Positions 55,122 to 62,418 of a stretch of 64,000 nt of DNA are shown in pieces (the stretch's first letter is position 1; the number at the start of each line of letters is the position of its first letter). The notes beneath the pieces were generated by a model, which saw nothing but the letters and a program-made list of their open reading frames with translations, searched no databases and had not been told where the DNA came from. The position numbers and the translations under genes were made by a program. The DNA is taken from NCBI RefSeq assembly GCF_001021975.1, contig NZ_CP009928.1, forward strand, positions 1,116,001 through 1,180,000, in the 5' to 3' direction. This DNA is from Chryseobacterium gallinarum (GTDB lineage Bacteria; Bacteroidota; Bacteroidia; Flavobacteriales; Weeksellaceae).

Positions 55122-56516
55122 CTAAACCTTAACGGTCTTCCATTTTCCCCTTTTAAATAAAATAAAGGCTACTATCGTAATCAAAGTCTCTGCTGCCGGA
55201 ATTGAAATAAAAACACCTTTAGGTCCCAAATCCAGATGTTTTGAGAGAAAATAGGCTAAAGGAATCTGAAACATCCAGAAGCCAAACAGGTTAACCCATG
55301 TAGGTGTCCAGGTGTCGCCGGCTCCATTGAAAGCATTAATCATCACCATTCCTATTCCATAAAATATAAATCCAATACTCATAATATGCAGCGCATTTTT
55401 AGCAAAATCTTTAATCTCCGCTTCCTGCGTAAAAAAGCTTACCAGGAAGTTTCCCAGGAAAATAAACAATAAACTTACAATTAACATGAAAATTACATTA
55501 TACTTCACTGTTTTCATGACAGATTGTTCTGCTCTCAGCATTTCATTAGCACCCATATTCTGCCCTACCAGAGTGGAGGCAGCATTACTCAGTCCCCAGG
55601 CCGGAAGCATGAAAAACATCATCAACCTCAGCGCTGTCTGATATCCCGCCGATGCATTTTCACCTCCGGTTGTTGCCACAAGCTCAGCAAGGAAGATCCA
55701 GCTGCATGAAGCAATGACAAATTGGAAAATTCCGGGAGTTGCAATGTTTACAATAGATTTAATGAGTGGAAAATCGGGGGTAAAATAGCTCATCTTAATC
55801 CGGATCTGCGTATCTGCAATAAGGAGATGATACAGCTGATAAAGTACCCCAATACTCCTTCCTATTGTGGTGGCCAGTGCTGCACCGGTCAATCCCATTG
55901 CAGGAACAGGGCCCAGTCCTTTTATTAAAACCGGGCAAAGAATGATATTGGCAATATTGGCAATCCATAAACTTTTCATAGCTATAGTAGCATTTCCTGC
56001 CCCTCTGAAAATTCCGTTGATTAAAAATAAAAGCATAATAATAGTACTGCTTCCCATCATGATTCTTGTGAAATTTTTTCCATAAGCGGCGGCCTCTGGC
56101 TTTGATCCCATTAAAATCAGTATTTCTTCTGCATAGATTACACCTGCCAGGCTTAAAATAAAGGTTACAATGAATGAAACCAACACTACCTGTGCCGCAC
56201 TCCTCGATGCCTGTTCAGGATTTTTCTCTCCTATTCTTCTTGCAACCAAAGCAGTGGCTGCCATACTCATCCCAATAGCAATAGAATACATGATGGAAAG
56301 AACCGATTCTGTAAGCCCAACAGTCTGAATGGCAAAACCGCTCTCCTTCAAATGTCCCACAAAATAGAGATCTACTAATGCAAATACAGACTCCATAGCC
56401 ATTTCGAGCATCATGGGTATTGCTAAAAGAAGTACTGCACTCCGGATATTCACTTTCGTAAAATCGGTATCTTCTCCATTAAAAGCCTTTTTCAAAAAAT
56501 CAATATATTTTGTCAT
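55122..56516 (-). CDS. MATE family efflux transporter
   Basis: A 464-residue inner-membrane protein with about 12 membrane segments in two similar halves. The family opening is IRSAVLLLAIPMMLEMAMES, the second half begins near INIATPGIFQF, and GAGNATIAM and GAGDTWTPTW occur at equivalent places in the halves. MATE proteins export cationic drugs or metabolites by Na+ or H+ antiport; the substrate here is unknown. It stands alone on the minus strand, divergent from the ankyrin gene. Confidence 0.92.
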   Translation of the reverse strand: MTKYIDFLKKAFNGEDTDFTKVNIRSAVLLLAIPMMLEMAMESVFALVDLYFVGHLKESGFAIQTVGLTESVLSIMYSIAIGMSMAATALVARRIGEKNPEQASRSAAQVVLVSFIVTFILSLAGVIYAEEILILMGSKPEAAAYGKNFTRIMMGSSTIIMLLFLINGIFRGAGNATIAMKSLWIANIANIILCPVLIKGLGPVPAMGLTGAALATTIGRSIGVLYQLYHLLIADTQIRIKMSYFTPDFPLIKSIVNIATPGIFQFVIASCSWIFLAELVATTGGENASAGYQTALRLMMFFMLPAWGLSNAASTLVGQNMGANEMLRAEQSVMKTVKYNVIFMLIVSLLFIFLGNFLVSFFTQEAEIKDFAKNALHIMSIGFIFYGIGMVMINAFNGAGDTWTPTWVNLFGFWMFQIPLAYFLSKHLDLGPKGVFISIPAAETLITIVAFILFKRGKWKTVKV

Positions 56517-56597
56517 TTTCCAATCAATAATTTAGATGAGATCAAAAATACAAATCCAATTATTATCAAAACTTAGCAATTGGTAATAAAATTTAAT

Positions 56598-56605
56598 TAG
56601 ATTTG
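56598..56605 (+). promoter_or_regulatory. Promoter of the ankyrin protein gene, -7 box TAGATTTG
   Basis: An exact TAnnTTTG match 22 bases ahead of the start codon. Confidence 0.5.
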
Positions 56606-56627
56606 TATATTCTTAAAAATAGTTCTT

Positions 56628-56987
56628 ATGAAAAAAATAATCTCTATCACTTTTCTATTTGGATTGTTCTTATTCGCCAATATGCTTTCTGCGCAGCAGC
56701 TTACACAAGCGAAAATGAAAGCAATCAATTCTGATAATGTAGCTGCATTTAAAAAGCAATTTGCTCCGGGAGATTACAGCAAATGTTTCACAATTGGCCA
56801 GGAATCTTATAGCCCACTTGGCTTCAGTTCTCTATATGGAAGCCGTAATATCATCAATTTCCTTCTGGACAATAAAGTAGATATTAATAAAAAATGTAAA
56901 GACAAAACTCCATTACAATTAGCGGAAATGGGGAAAGGAGTGGAAACGGCAAAACTGTTGATACAGCGCGGGGCTGTCAGAAACTAA
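56628..56987 (+). CDS. Secreted ankyrin-repeat protein
   Basis: A 119-residue protein with a signal peptide (MKKIISITFLFGLFLFANMLSAQ, about 1-22). From residue 57 it has about two ankyrin-type units (YSPLGFSSLYGSRNIINFLL, DKTPLQLAEMGKGVETAKLL), ending IQRGA. Ankyrin repeats bind other proteins. A single short set after a signal peptide suggests a periplasmic partner protein. No neighbour suggests what it binds. It ends shortly before a terminator. Confidence 0.8.
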   Translation: MKKIISITFLFGLFLFANMLSAQQLTQAKMKAINSDNVAAFKKQFAPGDYSKCFTIGQESYSPLGFSSLYGSRNIINFLLDNKVDINKKCKDKTPLQLAEMGKGVETAKLLIQRGAVRN

Positions 56988-57008
56988 ATCCTTTTAAAAA
57001 TAAACAAG

Positions 57009-57030
57009 ACTTCCGAAAGGAAGTTTTTTT
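57009..57030 (+). terminator. Terminator of the ankyrin protein gene
   Basis: A six-base stem ACTTCC/GGAAGT with a GAAA tetraloop and seven Ts, 21 bases past the stop. Confidence 0.8.
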
Positions 57031-57053
57031 GTTTATAAACCCTACAAAAATCT

Positions 57054-57061
57054 TATCTTTG
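57054..57061 (+). promoter_or_regulatory. aspS promoter, -7 box TATCTTTG
   Basis: An exact TAnnTTTG match 60 bases ahead of the aspS start, leaving an untranslated leader of about 55 bases. Confidence 0.55.
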
Positions 57062-57075
57062 CCAACGAAAAATTC

Positions 57076-57095
57076 AAGGTTCAAAACTGAACCTT
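57076..57095 (+). promoter_or_regulatory. Hairpin in the aspS leader
   Basis: Perfect arms AAGGTTCA and TGAACCTT (8 bp) with an AAAC loop, inside the predicted leader. It could be a transcript-stabilising or regulatory hairpin, or only one of the repeated GAACCTT-like words common in this genus. There is no T-box or terminator partner. Confidence 0.35.
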
Positions 57096-57121
57096 AAACA
57101 TTGAACTTTAAACAAATAATT

Positions 57122-58876
57122 ATGTTTCGATCACACACCAACGGAGAACTATCTCTGAAAAATCTAAATGAAGAAGTTACACTATCAGGATGGGTACAAA
57201 CGATCCGTGATAAAGGATTTATGATTTGGGTAGATCTTCGGGATCGTTACGGAATTACTCAGTTGGTTTTTGACCAGGACCGTTCTTCTACACAATTGAT
57301 GGAAGAAGCTAAAAAACTGGGTCGTGAATTTGTGATTCAGGCTACCGGGAAAGTTATTGAAAGAGTCAGCAAAAACCCGAATATTCCAACCGGAGAAATT
57401 GAGCTTTTAGTAGAAAAGCTAACGATTCTGAATGATTCACAACTTCCTCCTTTCACCATTGAAGATGAAACGGATGGCGGAGAAGAATTAAGGATGAAAT
57501 ACCGTTATCTGGATATCAGAAGAAATCCGGTAAAAGATAAATTGATTTTCCGTCACAAAATGGCTCAGAAAGTAAGAAATTATCTGTCTGATGAAGGCTT
57601 CATTGAAGTGGAAACTCCTGTCCTAATCAAATCTACTCCGGAAGGAGCAAGAGACTTTGTAGTACCAAGCAGGATGAATCCGGGCCAGTTTTATGCATTA
57701 CCACAATCTCCACAAACTTTCAAACAGCTTTTGATGGTAGGAGGTATGGATAAATATTTCCAGATTGTAAAATGTTTCCGTGACGAAGACTTACGGGCAG
57801 ACAGACAGCCGGAATTTACACAGATCGACTGTGAAATGGCCTTTGTAGAACAGGAAGATGTGATGAATGTTTTTGAAGGAATGACCAAAACTCTTTTAAA
57901 GGACATTACCGGAAAAGAATTCGGCGATTTCCCGAGAATGACATTTGCCGATGCCATGAAGAAATATGGAAACGATAAACCGGACATCCGTTTCGGAATG
58001 GAATTCGTTGAACTTAATGAGCTGGTAAAAGGCAAAGATTTCAAAATATTTGACGACGCTGAACTGGTTGTAGGAATTAATGTTGAAGGATGTGCAGAGT
58101 ATACAAGAAAACAAATTGATGAGCTTGTAGACTGGGTAAAACGCCCACAGATCGGAGCATCAGGTATGGTCTGGGTGAAGTTCCAGAATGACGGAGTGAA
58201 AACCTCATCGGTAAATAAGTTCTATAATGAAGATGATCTGGCAAAAATTATCGAAAAATTCGGGGCAAAAGAAGGGGATTTAATGTTGGTTCTTTCCGGA
58301 AACGAAAATAAAGTCAGAGCGCAGCTTTCTGCATTGAGAATGGAACTTGGTAACCGTTTAGGATTAAGAAAAGGAAATGAATTTGCGCCACTTTGGGTGG
58401 TTGATTTCCCTTTACTGGAATGGGATGAGGAAACACAAAGATACCATGCGATGCACCACCCTTTCACTTCTCCAAAACCGGAAGATTTCCATTTGCTGGA
58501 AACAGATCCCGGAAAAGCAAGAGCCAATGCTTATGATATGGTTCTGAACGGAAATGAAATCGGAGGAGGATCTATCAGAATTTTTGATAAAGATCTTCAA
58601 TCAAAAATGTTTGATCTTTTAGGATTCTCGAAAGAAGAAGCAGAAGCCCAGTTTGGATTCCTGATGAACGCCTTTAAATACGGAGCTCCTCCACATGGTG
58701 GTTTAGCATTCGGTTTTGACCGTCTGGTAGCTATCCTCGACGGGAATGAAGTCATCAGGGATTATATTGCGTTCCCTAAGAATAATTCAGGCCGTGATGT
58801 TATGATTGATGCTCCGGCACCGATTGCTGATACACAACTGGATGAACTGGAATTAAAATTGGATTTGAAAGCATAA
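57122..58876 (+). CDS. aspS: Aspartyl-tRNA synthetase
   Basis: A class II synthetase of 584 residues from ATG 57122; the frame runs seven codons further upstream, but [13 protein letters not shown] is the usual start. It contains an OB-fold anticodon-binding domain ([12 protein letters not shown]), motif 2 ([18 protein letters not shown]), a bacterial-type GAD insertion domain, and motif 3 ([14 protein letters not shown]). It charges tRNA-Asp. Bacterial length and the GAD insertion fit the standard enzyme. It is followed by a strong terminator. Confidence 0.96.
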   Translation: MFRSHTNGELSLKNLNEEVTLSGWVQTIRDKGFMIWVDLRDRYGITQLVFDQDRSSTQLMEEAKKLGREFVIQATGKVIERVSKNPNIPTGEIELLVEKLTILNDSQLPPFTIEDETDGGEELRMKYRYLDIRRNPVKDKLIFRHKMAQKVRNYLSDEGFIEVETPVLIKSTPEGARDFVVPSRMNPGQFYALPQSPQTFKQLLMVGGMDKYFQIVKCFRDEDLRADRQPEFTQIDCEMAFVEQEDVMNVFEGMTKTLLKDITGKEFGDFPRMTFADAMKKYGNDKPDIRFGMEFVELNELVKGKDFKIFDDAELVVGINVEGCAEYTRKQIDELVDWVKRPQIGASGMVWVKFQNDGVKTSSVNKFYNEDDLAKIIEKFGAKEGDLMLVLSGNENKVRAQLSALRMELGNRLGLRKGNEFAPLWVVDFPLLEWDEETQRYHAMHHPFTSPKPEDFHLLETDPGKARANAYDMVLNGNEIGGGSIRIFDKDLQSKMFDLLGFSKEEAEAQFGFLMNAFKYGAPPHGGLAFGFDRLVAILDGNEVIRDYIAFPKNNSGRDVMIDAPAPIADTQLDELELKLDLKA

Positions 58877-58880
58877 ATGA

Positions 58881-58903
58881 AAAGCGGGGCATTGCCCCGC
58901 TTT
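58881..58903. terminator. Bidirectional terminator between aspS and purA
   Basis: A ten-base GC-rich stem AAAGCGGGGC/GCCCCGCTTT with a three-base loop and a T-rich end. It serves the two convergent genes. Confidence 0.9.
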
Positions 58904-58926
58904 TTCATTGAAGTATATTGGTTTAT

Positions 58927-60198
58927 TTATTTCATTGTTAAAATCTGCTCTCTTCCGGGCCCTATAGAGAGATACCCCACAGGAATCTCTAATTCTGCTT
59001 CCAGAAAAGTGAGAAAATCCATAAGTTCTCTTGGCAATTCAGAAACGCTTTTTATTTTTGAAAAATCAGCTTTCCAGCCGTCCATCCATTTCAATACAGG
59101 TTTAGCATTTTCAGGAAGTGCAGAAGCGATTGTTTCAATACTACCATCTTCCGATTCATAGTGGGTACAAACAGCCACCGATTTCAAACCAGATAAGACA
59201 TCAGCTTTAGTGAGAACCAGCTGAGTAACTCCATTGATCATTACCGCATACTTTAATGCCGGCAGATCCAGCCATCCTATTCTTCTCGGACGTCCAGTAT
59301 TAGAACCAAATTCATTCCCTTTCATTCTGAGCTCATCTCCAAATTCATCTAAAAGTTCCGTGGGGAATGCTCCGTTTCCAACTCTGGTACAATAAGCTTT
59401 TGCAATCCCGTAAATATCACCGATCTTTTTAGGTGAAACACCTAAACCGCTGCTGGCCCCTGATGCCGTTGTTGAAGAAGATGTTACATACGGATAGGTA
59501 CCGTGATCAATATCCAGCATGGCAGCCTGGGATCCTTCTGCCAGTATTTTTTTACCTTGCGACAAGGCTTTATTAAGATAAATTTCAGTTTCCGTACAAT
59601 TGAAATTCTTCAGAAAATCTACTGCATCAAAAAATTCTTTACTGATCTCTTCTAAAGCAGGCAGTACAATCATTCCTTCATCTTTCAGCATCCTGTAATC
59701 TCTTTCCAAAATATGCTGGGCCCTGTTTTGAAAATCAGAAAAAAAGATATCCCCTACTCTAAGATTCTGTCTTAATATTTTATTTGAATATGCCTGGGCA
59801 ATACCATTCTTCGTGGTTCCGATGGTAGTGTACGCCGGATTTTCTTCCATAAAAATGTCCAGGAGCCTGTGAGTAGGCATTACCAGATGTGCTTTTTTCG
59901 AAATGATGATATTATTTTCCGGTTGAGCGGTTGTATCAAATATCTGAAGATTCAGAATTTCTTTTTTGAAACTTACAGGATCAATAACAGTACCTGTTCC
60001 GATAACATTCTGTACCTCTTTCATAAAGATCCCTGAAGGAATCATTTTGAGTGTGATTTTACGTCCGTTTCGTTCTATGCTATGCCCTGCGTTAGCTCCA
60101 CCGTTAAAACGGGCTGTAATGTCATATTTTTCGCTGATGAGATCAATAAATTTTCCCTTTCCTTCATCTCCCCACTGCAATCCTAATACAATATCCAT
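58927..60198 (-). CDS. purA: Adenylosuccinate synthetase
   Basis: A 423-residue enzyme joining IMP and aspartate with GTP in AMP synthesis. GDEGKGK lies near residues 10-16, with FNGGANAGHSI and IMP/aspartate segments later (ASGASSGLGVSPKKIGDIYGI). The last residues (GPGREQILTMK) are a divergent form of the usual C-terminus. The start MDIVLGLQW at 60198 is preferred because the seven-codon upstream extension overlaps the TAGCTTTG promoter. An inverted repeat lies just upstream, near the expected -40 region. Confidence 0.93.
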   Translation of the reverse strand: MDIVLGLQWGDEGKGKFIDLISEKYDITARFNGGANAGHSIERNGRKITLKMIPSGIFMKEVQNVIGTGTVIDPVSFKKEILNLQIFDTTAQPENNIIISKKAHLVMPTHRLLDIFMEENPAYTTIGTTKNGIAQAYSNKILRQNLRVGDIFFSDFQNRAQHILERDYRMLKDEGMIVLPALEEISKEFFDAVDFLKNFNCTETEIYLNKALSQGKKILAEGSQAAMLDIDHGTYPYVTSSSTTASGASSGLGVSPKKIGDIYGIAKAYCTRVGNGAFPTELLDEFGDELRMKGNEFGSNTGRPRRIGWLDLPALKYAVMINGVTQLVLTKADVLSGLKSVAVCTHYESEDGSIETIASALPENAKPVLKWMDGWKADFSKIKSVSELPRELMDFLTFLEAELEIPVGYLSIGPGREQILTMK

Positions 60199-60216
60199 AT
60201 ATTTAATTTTATAATG

Positions 60217-60224
60217 CAAAGCTA
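60217..60224 (-). promoter_or_regulatory. purA promoter, -7 box TAGCTTTG
   Basis: An exact TAnnTTTG match on the minus strand. The inverted repeat at 60247-60260 is centred 33 bases upstream of this box. Confidence 0.55.
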
Positions 60225-60246
60225 TGGCAGTTTGAAAGGCAGGCCA

Positions 60247-60260
60247 TTGTCATTTGACAA
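60247..60260. promoter_or_regulatory. Inverted repeat TTGTCATTTGACAA, possible Crp/Fnr operator (purA side)
   Basis: A perfect 6-2-6 inverted repeat (TTGTCA-TT-TGACAA). Its centre is about -40 from the predicted purA start of transcription. A near copy lies upstream of the neighbouring Crp/Fnr gene with the same spacing to its promoter. Crp/Fnr proteins bind 14-16 bp inverted repeats of this form (known for the family). Confidence 0.5.
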
Positions 60261-60311
60261 AAACGCTTTTTTATCAAATACTATGATTTCTTTATTGAAT
60301 TCCTAATGATA

Positions 60312-60881
60312 CTATACAATATTTCTCCTGATCCTGCTTAATGATGAAGGAGTAACCCCAAGGTAAGATGCCAGCATTGACTGTGGTACCCTGTTGGCGA
60401 GCCCCGGATAATGGTTTAAAAAATGGATATAACGGGATTTGGCATCCTGATTCAGCATAATACTGGCCACCTTAAGTTTATTTTCTGCTACAAAACCATG
60501 AATCCTGGCAAACAGTACCGGCCATATGGCGATCTCTCTTTCCAGCACTTTAAAGTAATCAAGATCTATCACGAGCAAGACCGAATCCGTAATTGCTTCA
60601 ATATATTCATGAGCAGGAAGCTGATCCGTAAATCCCTGAAAATCTCCGATAAATCTCCCTTCATAAATAAAATACCGGGTAAAATCATCCCCTTGTTTAT
60701 TATAATACAGGGACCGGAATACCCCTTCTTTCACAAAAGCAATTCTTTGGCTCACTTTCCCGGCTTCTACAAAAGGTGTTCCTTTCCGTATCTTTATTTC
60801 CTGAATTCCTTTAGCAATCAAAAGCTCATCCTGCTCATTGAGAATACCAAATTTTCTGATGTAATTAAAAAGTTCTTCCAT
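60312..60881 (-). CDS. Crp/Fnr family transcriptional regulator
   Basis: A 189-residue regulator from ATG 60881. The N-terminal cyclic-nucleotide-binding-like fold (about 10-125) has IRKGTPFVEAGKVSQRIAFV and FIGDFQGFTDQ in place of the cAMP cassette; the canonical cAMP-contact residues are not evident. The C-terminal HTH has MLASYLGVTPSSLSRIRR. Effector unknown. The frame runs 52 codons further upstream with poor coding character and would overlap ku, so the shorter start is preferred. Matching inverted repeats lie upstream of it and of purA. Confidence 0.85.
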   Translation of the reverse strand: MEELFNYIRKFGILNEQDELLIAKGIQEIKIRKGTPFVEAGKVSQRIAFVKEGVFRSLYYNKQGDDFTRYFIYEGRFIGDFQGFTDQLPAHEYIEAITDSVLLVIDLDYFKVLEREIAIWPVLFARIHGFVAENKLKVASIMLNQDAKSRYIHFLNHYPGLANRVPQSMLASYLGVTPSSLSRIRRNIV

Positions 60882-60942
60882 GCTTTGTTTTATCCATAGA
60901 TTCTCGGAAGATAAAGGTATTAAAAGTAGTTTGTAAATACAA

Positions 60943-60956
60943 TTGTCATTTGGCAA
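60943..60956. promoter_or_regulatory. Inverted repeat TTGTCATTTGGCAA, possible operator (regulator and ku side)
   Basis: One mismatch from the purA-side repeat. Its centre is 34 bases upstream of a TACCTTTA -7-like box (60912-60919, minus strand) for the Crp/Fnr gene. It lies between the divergent Crp/Fnr and ku genes. Confidence 0.45.
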
Positions 60957-61027
60957 CAAAGCACATGAAACACACTTCTCCTTTTCTAACGGCATATTAA
61001 TTGCTTGATTTTTAAAAACGTAAGACA

Positions 61028-61813
61028 ATGAAAGCAATTTGGAACGGCGCTATTGGCTTCGGTTTAGTAAACATTCCCGTAAAAATTTATTCTGCTACAG
61101 AAACTACTAAATTGGATCTTGACATGCTCGATAAATCCGATTTTTCCAACATCAGGTTTAAAAGAGTCAATGAAAATACGGGAAAAGAAGTAAAATGGGA
61201 AAATATCGTTAAAGGTTATCTCATGGATGATAAATATATCGTTCTTGATGAAGAAGACTACGAAGCAGCAAGCCCTGAAAAAACAAAAATACTCTCTATT
61301 GATCAATTTGTAAAGGAAGATGAGGTAGATAGTGTATATTTTGAGACTCCTTATTATCTGGAACCCCAGAAAAATGGTGAAAGTGCCTACAGGCTTTTAT
61401 TAAAAGCCCTCGAAGAAACCGCAATGGTAGGTATTGGTACTTTTGTTCTTCGTGATACTGAAGCTATCGGAATGATACGTCCTTATAACGATGAAATACT
61501 GGTTTTGAACCGTTTGAGATTTGATCAGGAAATCCGGGATTATGCAGATTTAAAAATTCCTGCCCGTAAAGCTCCTAAACCTGCAGAATTGAAAATGGCC
61601 GTGAGTCTTATACAACAGCTGTCCCAGGAGTTTGATCCTACTATGTACAAAGATACTTATTCTGACGAACTTCTTAAGATCATCAAACAGAAAGCAAAAG
61701 GCAAAAATGTTAAAGCCAGAAAGACTGAAACAGCAAAAGAAGGTAAGGTAATAGATCTTATGGCTCAATTAAAAGCAAGTCTCAATCATTCCAAATCTAA
61801 ATCCGCATCGTAA
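61028..61813 (+). CDS. ku: Ku protein
   Basis: A 261-residue bacterial Ku that binds DNA double-strand ends for non-homologous end joining. It starts MKAIWNGAIGFGLVNIPVK, the family opening. The Ku core spans to about residue 215, and the last 45 residues are Lys/Ala-rich and of the type that interacts with LigD. The stop and the ligD start share a base (TAATG), so the pair is translationally coupled. It is divergent from a Crp/Fnr regulator. Confidence 0.95.
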   Translation: MKAIWNGAIGFGLVNIPVKIYSATETTKLDLDMLDKSDFSNIRFKRVNENTGKEVKWENIVKGYLMDDKYIVLDEEDYEAASPEKTKILSIDQFVKEDEVDSVYFETPYYLEPQKNGESAYRLLLKALEETAMVGIGTFVLRDTEAIGMIRPYNDEILVLNRLRFDQEIRDYADLKIPARKAPKPAELKMAVSLIQQLSQEFDPTMYKDTYSDELLKIIKQKAKGKNVKARKTETAKEGKVIDLMAQLKASLNHSKSKSAS

Positions 61814-62418
61814 TGGCTCTTAAAGATTATCATAAAAAACGGAAGTTCGATGAAACAAGCGAACCTAAGGGGAAAACAAAAAAAAGTAAGAATAAGCTGA
61901 TTTTTGTAATCCAGAGGCACGCAGCGACAAGACTCCATTATGATTTCCGATTGGAAATGGAAGGAGTATTAAAAAGCTGGGCTGTGCCTAAAGGCCCGTC
62001 GTTGGATCCCAAAGATAAAAGATTGGCGATGATGGTAGAAGATCATCCGTATGATTATAAAGATTTTGAAGGGAATATACCTGAAGGCAACTACGGAGCC
62101 GGACAGGTAGAAGTCTGGGACAGCGGAACCTATGAGCCCATTGAAGTAAATGCCAATAGCTCTGATGAAAAAGAGTTGCTGAAAGAATTACATGAAGGCT
62201 CCCTAAAATTTATTTTACATGGTAAAAAGCTGAAAGGAGAATTTGCTTTGGTTAAAATGAAAAACTCTGAAGAGAACGCCTGGCTTCTGATAAAACATAA
62301 GGATGAATATGCAGAAAGCCCGTATGATGCTGAAGAAAACACCTCTCCGAAATCAAAGGTGACTCAATTTTTAGAGGAAAAAAAAAGCCTGAAAAAAAGC
62401 GAAAAAAAGAAGTCGTAG
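61813..62418 (+). CDS. ligD: DNA ligase D, 3'-phosphoesterase part (first frame)
   Basis: A 201-residue open frame that is the N-terminal PE domain of LigD. Marks are HAATRLHYDFRLEMEGVLKS, AVPKGPSLDPKDKRLAMMVE, DHPYDYKDFEGNIPEGNYGAG and LIKHKDEYAE. PE domains trim 3' phosphates and ribonucleotides at broken ends. The frame ends in a stop at 62416-62418, after three A-runs of nine, seven and seven in a Lys/Ser linker. The ligase and polymerase domains follow in another frame, so this is either a truncated protein or part of a frameshifted full-length LigD. The start ATG overlaps the ku stop. Confidence 0.85.
   Translation: MALKDYHKKRKFDETSEPKGKTKKSKNKLIFVIQRHAATRLHYDFRLEMEGVLKSWAVPKGPSLDPKDKRLAMMVEDHPYDYKDFEGNIPEGNYGAGQVEVWDSGTYEPIEVNANSSDEKELLKELHEGSLKFILHGKKLKGEFALVKMKNSEENAWLLIKHKDEYAESPYDAEENTSPKSKVTQFLEEKKSLKKSEKKKS
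62378..62386 (+). other. Nine-A run where the ligD frame breaks
   Basis: The run A x 9 is in the phosphoesterase-ligase linker. Adding one A, or a -1 slip on the A-AAA-AAA heptamer it forms in frame, continues the protein as EEKKKPEKKRKKEVVVSEKP, directly into the ligase domain. It can therefore be a sequencing artefact, a phase-variable site or a slippage site. Confidence 0.7.

Noticed and set aside
60882..61037. Longer N-terminus of the Crp/Fnr protein
   Set aside because: The extension covers the operator-like repeat and a -7-like box and overlaps ku. Family members start near MEELFNYIRK.
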